Source: Halisarca cf. caerulea (taxonomy: Eukaryota > Porifera > Demospongiae > Chondrillida > Halisarcidae). Taken from it: a stretch of 12,500 nt of DNA. The stretch spans positions 217,501 to 230,000 of the forward strand of contig CAUJGJ010000011.1 of assembly GCA_963170055.1 (NCBI GenBank), given 5' to 3'. Below are positions 1-5,819 of the stretch, in pieces. The notes beneath the pieces are model-generated. The model did not search any database and was not told the DNA's origin. It saw only the letters and a program-made list of their open reading frames with translations. The first letter of the stretch is position 1. Every line of letters starts with the position of its first letter. The position numbers and the translations under genes are program-made.

Positions 1-217
1 ACTGTAGCCAGCCAAGCATGGTAGCTGTGTACTGTAGCCAGCCAAGCATGGTAGCTGTGTACTGTAGCCAGCCAAGCATGGTGGCCGTGTACTGTAGCCA
101 GCCAAGCATGGTAGCTGTGTACTGTAGCCAGCCAAGCATGGTAGCTGTGTACTGTAGCCAGCCAAGCATGGTAGCTGTGTACTGTAGCCAGCCAAGCATG
201 GTAGCTGTGTACTGTAG
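1..217. repeat. 30-bp minisatellite, about 7.2 copies
   Basis: Seven near-perfect 30-bp units containing AGCCAAGCATGG are visible, with one variant carrying GTGGCC instead of GTAGCT. The array continues past the left edge. Degenerate pieces (AGCCAGCAATG...) recur up to about 291. Because the unit is a multiple of three it reads as a repeated decapeptide, but there is no sign that it is coding. It probably lies in a PCMT1 intron. Confidence 0.95.
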
Positions 218-446
218 ATGTGGCCTATATCTGTATTAGCCAGCAATGCATGGTGGCCGTGTACTGCAGAGGATATTAGTAGCCAGCAATGGGTATCACT
301 TAATAAACAACATTGCAATAATTGCACCTTGAAATGGTCAACATATCGTACAATCAGTCAACAGATAACTGGCCTTTCAGATGCAAGCATTTAGGCTGTG
401 GAGTCAGAACTTGACCAGCTAATGCCAACTACCACTGGTATCCGTG

Positions 447-496
447 AAATTCAGTTAGCATCTACGTATGTAAATTCAGTTAGCATCTACGTATGT
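447..496. repeat. Perfect 25-bp tandem duplication
   Basis: Two identical 25-bp copies containing CAGTTAGCATCTACGTATGT lie head to tail within otherwise unremarkable intronic DNA (292-532). I see no exon in that stretch. Confidence 0.93.
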
Positions 497-526
497 AGAT
501 GGTGTAATTTTCACTACCATCCACAA

Positions 527-532
<6 letters not shown>

Positions 533-581
<49 letters not shown>

Positions 582-585
582 TGTA

Positions 586-645
<60 letters not shown>

Positions 646-675
646 TGTCTACATTGTGTGTGTGTGTGTGTTGTG
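533..675. repeat. (GT)n microsatellite with interruptions
   Basis: An almost pure GT run on the sense strand, interrupted by TATGTGTGTATTT and by CTGTCTACATT. It lies in the PCMT1 intron upstream of exon A. Confidence 0.97.
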
Positions 676-717
676 TATCTATGGATTGACTCCGTCTTAC
701 CATCTGATGGTGTGTTT

Positions 718-871
718 GGGGTCCAGTGGGTGTGTCATTGGTGTGTGACTCTGTGGGTGGGGTCCAGTGGGTGTGTCATTGATGTGTGACTGAAGGTGGG
801 GTCTAGTGGGTGTGTCATTACTGCATGTTGTAATCTACCAATGTAGGTGGGGTCCAGTGGGTGTGTCATTG
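718..871. repeat. Dispersed short tandem array of the exon A 5' end
   Basis: A segment of about 25 bases reading GTGGGGTCCAGTGGGTGTGT and then CATT occurs at 718-740, 757-781, 796-820 and 847-871. The last copy is the start of PCMT1 exon A. The three intronic copies have minor substitutions. Only the last has TGTAG immediately before it. Confidence 0.9.
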
Positions 872-967
872 GTATTGAGCACATCAAAGAGCTTGTTGAT
901 CTTTCCGTGAAGAACATTAAGAACGATGCTCCCTCTCTGCTCGCTGAGGACAGGATCAGACTACTTG
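847..967 (+). CDS. PCMT1: PCMT1 exon A
   Basis: The exon follows an acceptor ending TGTAG at 846 and starts with [18 protein letters not shown], in phase 0. It ends with RIRLL plus one base before the donor G|GTAGGTT at 968. The SSGCVIG stretch aligns with the CTGKVIG segment of vertebrate PCMT1, which fixes the acceptor. The first 25 bases also occur three more times in the upstream intron. Confidence 0.93.
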
Positions 968-1545
968 GTAGGTTGGTCCTTGGTAGGTTGGTCTTTGGTG
1001 GGTTGGTCCATTGGTAGGTTGGTCCTTGGTAGGTTGGTCCTTGGTAGGTTGGTCCTTGGTGGGTTGGTCCTTGGTAGGTTGGTCCATTGGTAGGTTGGTC
1101 CATTAGTAGGTTGGTCCATTGGTAGATTGGTCCTTGGTATGTGGGTGATTGGTAGAGGATGGGAGTGGCTAAACTAGGAGTGTGTGTTGTCTGCACTAGG
1201 AGTGGATGTGGTCTGCTCTAAGAGTGGGTGTGGTCTACTCTAGGAGTGGGAGTGGTCTGCTCTAAGAGTGGGTGTGGTCTGCTCTAGGAGTGGGAGTGGT
1301 CTGAGCTAAGAGTGGGTGTGGTCTGCTCTAGGAGTGGGTGTGGTCTGAACTAGGAGTGAGTATGGGCTACCCTCAGCATGGGTGTGGTTGATATATTAAC
1401 ATTGTTTGTTGCTAATGTTGTGTTGTTGTTGTTTCATTTGTTGTTCTGTTGACACTGCAGTTGGAGACGGGAGAGAAGGATATAGTGAAATGGCACTTTA
1501 CGATGCCATTCATGTAGGAGCTGCAGCAGCTGTTGTCCCTGATGC

Positions 1546-1617
<72 letters not shown>

Positions 1618-2699
1618 CATGCATGCTACATGTGTGTATACGTAGTTTGATGTAGTGTATTATGAGGATGTTAATGTTTGCATGTACCACACTCATAGCT
1701 CCTCCTTACCCCCTCCTCCTTACCCCTTCCCTCCTCCTTACCCCTCCCCCTCCTCCTTACCCCTCCTCCTCCTCCTTACTCCTCCCCCTCCTCCTTACCC
1801 CTCCTCCTCCTCCTTACTCCTCCCCCTCCTCCTTACCCTCTTCCACTCCTTACCCCTCTCCCTCCTCCCTACCCCCCTCCTACTTTCCCCTCCCCCTCAT
1901 CTTTACCCCTCCCCCTCCTTCTTACCCCTCCTACTTACCCCCTCCCACTCCTCTCTTCAGCTGATATCCCAACTGAAGCCAGGAGGTCGAATGATCATCC
2001 CAGTTGGTCCAGAGGGAGGGAATCAAGTACTTGAACAAATTGATAAGAACGAAGATGGTTCTGTGACAAGACAGAAGCTAATGGGAGTTATCTACGTCCC
2101 TCTCACCAGCAAGGAGAAGCAATACTCAAGTGCGTTGTACAATATAACTCTGTTATGTGTGTTTTGTGTTTATGTGTGTGTTTGTGTGTTTGTGTCGGTG
2201 TGTGTGTGTGTTTTGTGTTTGTGTGTGTGTTTGTGTGTTTGTGTCTGTGTGTGTGTTTTTGTTTGTGTGCTTGTGTTTGTGTGTGTTCGTGTTTTGTGTC
2301 TCTGTGTGTGTTTGTGTGTTTGTGTCTGTGTATGTGTGTTTTGTATTGGTGTGTGTTTGTGTGTTTTGTGTTTGTGTGTGTGTTTGTGTGTTTGTGTGTT
2401 TGTGTGTGTTTGTGTGTTTGTGTCTGTGTGTGTGAGTATTGTGTGTTTGTGTCTGTGTACATATGTGTGTTTTGTGTTTGTGTGTGTGTTTGTGTCTTTG
2501 TGTCTCTGTGTGTGTATTTTGTGTTCGTGTGTGTGTTTGTGTGTGTTTTGTGTTTGTATATTTGTGTCTCTGTGTGTGTTTTGTGTTTGTGTGTGTGTTT
2601 GTGTGTGTGTATGTTTGTGTTTGTGTGTGTGTTTGTGTGTGTGTGTTTGTGTGTGTGTGTGTTTGTGTGTGTGTGTTTGTGTGTGTGTTTGTGTGTGTG

Positions 2700-2731
<32 letters not shown>

Positions 2732-2901
2732 CTGTGTGTGTGTTTTGTGTTTGTGTGTGTTTGTGTGTGTGTGTGTGTATGTGTGTGTTTGTGTGTGTGT
2801 TTGTGTGTGTATGTTTGTGTTTGTTTGTGCGTTTGTGTGTGTGTGTTTGTGTATGTGTGTGTTTGTGTGTGTTTGTGTGTGTGTTTGTGTGTGTGTGTTT
2901 T

Positions 2902-2953
<52 letters not shown>

Positions 2954-3710
2954 ATGCCTGCGCTCATGTACTTGTAAACTGTGTGTATACCTGCACTTTG
3001 CACACAGCTCGTGCTCATGGAACCTGCCACATGGACTAGCACTGCAGCTCAACACATGAGGGTGCAGTACAGTACCATACTCCTCAAATTTTCATGGGAT
3101 GAAATTTTCACAGATTAATGATTTTCACAAATTTCACAGTTTTATTTTCACAGGCCCCCTTTAAACATTTTTTTCTTTTAGTCTTTTATTGATACAGTGG
3201 ATTCCTCATAATCGCATACCACTTAAAGGAATATTCTGGATATAGAAATAAGAATTTCAAATCATTTTATATTTGAAGAGTATATAAACCATACTGCTTA
3301 TAAGAGTAGCACTGTAAACACACGTTAATCCACGTCAGTTTTAGCTACCCTACAAGAAATCAGCATACCATTGCTTACTACCTCTTATACATCCCGCAAA
3401 TATATGTACATGTTATGTTAGGGGATGTAGGAATTTGCACAGTGTGCACTCAGTCCAACTAAACTCTGTCTAGCCCTATACCCGTCTAGCCTCATGTATG
3501 TGTAGCCCTATGCCTGTCTTGCCCTTTGCCCACCTAGCCCTGTGCCTGTTTCACAACTCACCCTTGTTCCAAGTGTTTTTGGAGGATCCTTTTTGATAAA
3601 GCCTTTTTGCACGATCCTGCATCAATTCTACATCCTTTTACCATTTTAAATGGTTTTATGCCCCTTCCATAACTTGTTCTTCTTTCTTTCCCTTAGAATG
3701 GAAGTACTAG
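847..3710 (+). CDS. PCMT1: Protein-L-isoaspartate O-methyltransferase (PCMT1 family), 3' four exons, 5' part outside window
   Basis: This enzyme uses S-adenosylmethionine to methylate L-isoaspartyl residues in damaged proteins, starting their repair in the cytosol. Joining 847-967, 1461-1546, 1961-2129 and 3697-3710 gives one open frame of 129 residues plus TAG, and all phases agree. Family landmarks appear in order: [11 protein letters not shown] after the SAM-binding glycine motif (which must lie upstream), [22 protein letters not shown] (motif II region), [18 protein letters not shown] (motif III region), [10 protein letters not shown] and KEKQYSKWKY at the C-terminus, where vertebrate isoform I ends KEKQWSRWK. 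The N-terminal part and motif I are missing because the gene runs off the left edge. Nothing in 1-846 looks like a PCMT1 exon. Introns are 493, 414 and 1567 bp and are filled with tandem repeats. Family assignment is very secure; individual junctions are inferred from reading frame and homology. Confidence 0.95.
962..1140. repeat. 15/16-bp minisatellite containing the exon A donor
   Basis: About twelve units of GGTAGGTTGGTCCTT (or a 16-bp form with CCATT) start at the exon A/intron boundary. Each unit repeats the TTGGTAGGT or TTGGTGGGT donor context seen at 965-973. Confidence 0.93.
1170..1385. repeat. 22-bp minisatellite
   Basis: Around nine or ten imperfect units built on AGGAGTGGGTGTGGTCTG with CTCTA or AACTA linkers. 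The array lies in the intron between PCMT1 exons A and B. Copies become more diverged at the 3' end. Confidence 0.9.
1461..1546 (+). CDS. PCMT1: PCMT1 exon B
   Basis: The acceptor is GACACTGCAG ending at 1460. The first two bases complete a valine codon split across the intron, and the exon then reads [21 protein letters not shown] and on to VVPDA, in phase 0 at its end. The donor GTATGTGTG starts at 1547 and runs straight into a (GT)n tract, so the splice donor forms the first bases of the microsatellite. Confidence 0.94.
1547..1616. repeat. (GT)n microsatellite starting at the exon B donor
   Basis: After GTAT the sequence is an uninterrupted GT run to about 1615, then GAGCATGCATGC. Its first two bases are the invariant GT of the intron. 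Confidence 0.97.
1699..1959 (+). repeat. Expanded polypyrimidine tract / minisatellite before exon C
   Basis: About 260 bases of CTCCTCCTTACCCCTCCCC-type repeats, almost free of G on the sense strand, run directly into the acceptor CTCTCTTCAG. The tract acts as an oversized pyrimidine tract for exon C. Its many mirror-like stretches could favour triplex (H-DNA) formation, which is inference. Confidence 0.92.
1961..2129 (+). CDS. PCMT1: PCMT1 exon C
   Basis: The acceptor CTCTCTTCAG ends at 1960 after a very long pyrimidine tract. The exon encodes [16 protein letters not shown], then [16 protein letters not shown] and [17 protein letters not shown], and ends with one base of the next codon. 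The donor is A|GTGCGT at 2130. This is the most conserved block of the gene in the window. Confidence 0.95.
2155..2953. repeat. 800-bp GT-rich repeat block (TG/TTTG)
   Basis: The plus strand is nearly only G and T, with sparse C and A, organised as alternating (TG)n and TTTG/TTTTG phrases with a loose higher-order period. It lies in the last PCMT1 intron, starting about 25 bp after the exon C donor. Long open frames on both strands here result from the lack of stop codons and are not genes. Confidence 0.96.
2954..3470. other. Intronic stretch without recognised gene
   Basis: The remainder of the last PCMT1 intron is AT-rich. It includes a cluster of TTTTCACA phrases at about 3088-3155 (ATTTTCACAGATTAATGATT and similar). 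At 3196-3222 there is a CAGTGGATTCCTCATAATCG segment that resembles a decayed pogo-type transposon end. I see no exon. Confidence 0.5.
3471..3550. repeat. 16-bp minisatellite, five imperfect copies
   Basis: The five units are TAGCCCTATACCCGTC, TAGCCTCATGTATGTG, TAGCCCTATGCCTGTC, TTGCCCTTTGCCCACC and TAGCCCTGTGCCTGTT. They tile exactly 80 bp. The copies are old and diverged. Confidence 0.85.
3697..3710 (+). CDS. PCMT1: PCMT1 terminal exon D (14 coding bases)
   Basis: After a textbook acceptor (TTCTTTCTTTCCCTTAG, ending at 3696) the sequence AATGGAAGTACTAG completes the split codon and encodes KWKY and a stop. The joined end KEKQYSKWKY matches the vertebrate isoform I end KEKQWSRWK. Acceptors nearer the donor (around 3007 and 3048) also give short open tails, but these lack the conserved W-K ending, so I prefer this exon. 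Confidence 0.85.
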
Positions 3711-3984
3711 CAGCACATCTCATGCTTGTGTTAAGCATTTTGTATGGCTTTGTGTACTCTAAATCAAACAATTCGTGCATAGCAACTAAATGTACCCATT
3801 TTGTGTGTGTGTGTGTGTGTGTGTATCTGTTGTGTGTGTGTTTTTGTTGTATGTGTGTGTGATTTGTGTTTGTGTGTTTTGTGTGTGGAGCACTGCATGT
3901 GAGTGTAGTTCACTGAGTATTGCACCTTCTGAAGTTTTGTTTGCTTTTTGTGTGTTTTGATGTTCTCATATTACACACACCAAA
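3711..3984 (+). other. PCMT1 3' UTR / intergenic start
   Basis: The region after the PCMT1 stop contains a GT-rich run at about 3801-3890. I find no AATAAA or ATTAAA before the 27-bp array, so the polyadenylation site cannot be placed. Confidence 0.4.
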
Positions 3985-4176
3985 CATGGAGGACATGTGC
4001 ATATAGTGATGTATGGAGGACATGTGCATATAGTGATGTATGGAGGACATGTGCATATAGTGATGTATGGAGGACATGTGCATATAGTGATGTATGGAGG
4101 ACATGTGCATATAGTGATGTATGGAGGACATGTGCATATAGTGATGATGGAGGACATGTGCATAATAGTGATGGAG
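3985..4176. repeat. 27-bp minisatellite, seven copies
   Basis: Near-identical units contain GGAGGACATGTGCATATAG and then TGATGTAT. The last copy has lost GT (TGATGATGGAGG) and changed CATATAG to CATAATAG. The array passes into a short hairpin segment and then the 32-bp array. Confidence 0.95.
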
Positions 4177-4197
4177 TCCACTATATATAGTAGTGGA
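4177..4197. repeat. Short inverted repeat at the junction of two arrays
   Basis: The arms TCCACTA and TAGTGGA flank TATATAG. An identical copy lies at 5207-5227. The left arm is shared with the CCACTCTG part of the 32-bp unit, so this may be the seam where the two repeat families joined. Confidence 0.8.
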
Positions 4198-5117
4198 TCC
4201 GGATCCCTTCTCTTACAGGAGTTCACTCTGTAGTGATCCTTCTCTTACAGGAGTCCACTCTGTAGTGATCCTTCTCTTACAGGAGTCCACTCTGTAGTGA
4301 TCCTTCTCTTACAGGAGTCCACTCTGTATTGACCCTTCTCTTACAGGAGTCCACTCTGTAGTGATCCTTCTCTTGTAGGAGTCCACTCTGCAGTGGATCC
4401 TTCTCTTGCAGGAGTCCACTCTGTAGTGATCCTTCTCTTACAGGAGTCCACTCTGTAGTGATCCTTCTCTAACAGGAGTCCACTCTGCAGTGGATCCTTC
4501 TCTTACAGGAGTCCACTCTGTAGTGGATCCTTCTCTTACAGGAGTCCACTCTGTAGTGATCCTTCTCTTACAGGAGTCCACTCTGTAGTGATCCTTCTCT
4601 AACAGGAGTCCACTCTGTAGTGATCCTTCTCTTACAGGAGTTCACTCTGTACTGATCCTTCTCTTACAGGAGTCCACTCTGTAGTGATCCTTCTCTTACA
4701 GGAGTTCACTCTGTACTGATCCTTCTCTTACAGGAGTCCACTCTGTAGTGATCCTTCTCTTACAGGAGTTCACTCTGTAGTGATCCTTCTCTTACAGGAG
4801 TTCACTCTGTAGTGGACCTCACTCTTGTGGGAGTCCACTCTGTACTGATCCTTCTCTTACAGGAGTCCACTCTGTAGTGGATCCTTCTCTTACAGGAGTC
4901 CACTCTGTAGTGGATCCTTCTCTTACAGGAGTCCACTCTGTAGTGATCCTTCTCTAACAGGAGTCCACTCTGTAGTGATCCTTCTCTTACAGGAGTTCAC
5001 TCTGTACTGATCCTTCTCTTACAGGAGTCCACTCTGTAGTGATCCTTCTCTTACAGGAGTTCACTCTGTAGTGATCCTTCTCTTACAGGAGTCCACTCTG
5101 TAGTGGACCTCACTCAC
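4198..5117. repeat. 32-bp minisatellite, first block (about 28 copies)
   Basis: Units of 32 bp (33 when GTGGATCC replaces GTGATCC) contain CCTTCTCTTACAGGAGTCCA and then CTCTGTAGTGAT. Variant positions (TTACAG, TTGCAG, TTGTAG, TAACAG; GTCC/GTTC; GTAGTG/GTACTG) form runs of shared variants, pointing to repeated multi-unit duplication. One divergent unit, CCTCACTCTTGTGGGAG, sits at about 4816-4832, and a similar CCTCACT piece ends the block. Confidence 0.95.
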
Positions 5118-5206
5118 TGATGTATGGAGGACATGTGCATATAGTGATGTATGGAGGACATGTGCATATAGTGATGATGGAGGACATGTGCATAATAGTG
5201 ATGGAG
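5118..5206. repeat. 27-bp minisatellite, second block
   Basis: About three copies of the 27-bp unit match 4088-4176 at a constant offset of 1030 bp, including the shortened TGATGATGG copy and the CATAATAG variant. Confidence 0.95.
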
Positions 5207-5227
5207 TCCACTATATATAGTAGTGGA
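5207..5227. repeat. Second copy of the junction inverted repeat
   Basis: The arms TCCACTA and TAGTGGA are identical to those at 4177-4197 and again lie between the 27-bp and 32-bp arrays. Confidence 0.8.
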
Positions 5228-5515
5228 TCCGGATCCCTTCTCTTACAGGAGTCCACTCTGTACTGATCCTTCTCTTGCAGGAGTCCACTCTGTAGTGATC
5301 CTTCTCTTACAGGAGTCCACTCTGTAGTGATCCTTCTCTTGCAGGAGTTCACTCTGTAGTGATCCTTCTTTTGTAGGCGTCCACTCTGTAGTGATCCTCT
5401 TACAGGAGTCCACTCTGTAGTGATCCTTCTCTTGTAGGAGTCCACTCTGTAGTGATCCTTCTCTTGTAGGAGTCCACTCTGTAGTGATCCTTCTCTTACA
5501 GGAGTCCACTCTGTC
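5228..5515. repeat. 32-bp minisatellite, second block (about 9 copies)
   Basis: These units have the same 32-bp pattern as the first block, but TTGTAG and TTGCAG variants are more frequent and one unit is shortened (GATCCTCTTACAGG). The block ends 156 bp before the MED18 start codon. Confidence 0.94.
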
Positions 5516-5671
5516 AATTGTTGAGACCTCTTCATTACAAGCGTGCACGTGCGTGTAGCCATATAGGTTGCATGCATGTGCATGAAATACCGGTATACCC
5601 CTAGTTTCGAAATACTGAGGAAATAGTCTGCAACGCTAGACTAAAGTGTTGTCTTACACAATAAGCCTAAA
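5516..5671 (+). promoter_or_regulatory. Likely MED18 promoter and 5' UTR region
   Basis: This is the only non-repetitive DNA between the 32-bp array and the MED18 ATG. It holds a perfect E-box palindrome GCACGTGC (5545-5552), a palindrome ATACCGGTAT (5587-5596) and GCATGCATG. I see no clear TATA box. The promoter role is inferred from position only. Confidence 0.4.
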
Positions 5672-5819
5672 ATGGCCTCTAAACCAGCGGTCTACGAGTA
5701 TTTATTGTTTGGAGGGATTTATGACAGTCAAGTGGACTACCTGTTGGACAGACTGAGAGGTCTTTGTGAGCATAATCGTCCAATCGAATTTAAAGACCGT
5801 GAAATCTTCTATGGATTGA
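5672..5819 (+). CDS. MED18: MED18 exon 1
   Basis: The exon opens with ATG in the context CTAAAATGGCC and encodes 49 residues including YLLDRLRGLCEHNRPIEF. It ends in phase 1 before the donor GTAAGAGC at 5820. Confidence 0.93.

Noticed and set aside
18..239. 73-codon frame made of a repeated decapeptide
   Set aside because: It comes purely from the 30-bp unit being divisible by three. There is no flanking coding sequence or splice logic, and it starts and ends within the array.
2153..3055. Open frames of about 200-440 codons on both strands across the GT-rich block, rich in C/V/L or T/H/N
   Set aside because: GT or CA repeats lack stop codons in most frames, so the frames are a composition artefact. 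Only the 1961-2129 part of the plus-strand frame is real (PCMT1 exon C).
3001..3060. Alternative PCMT1 last exons after CACACAG (3007) or CTGCAG (3048)
   Set aside because: Both give short unrelated tails, whereas 3697 restores the conserved W-K C-terminus behind a much better pyrimidine tract.
4198..5515. CRISPR-like regular 32-bp periodicity
   Set aside because: Units are contiguous with no unique spacers, and the sequence is a eukaryotic gene region.
5110..5583. 157-codon minus-strand frame over the 32-bp array
   Set aside because: The repeat unit is open in all three frames on that strand and reads as a 32-residue super-repeat. It shows no protein similarity and also crosses the 27-bp array.
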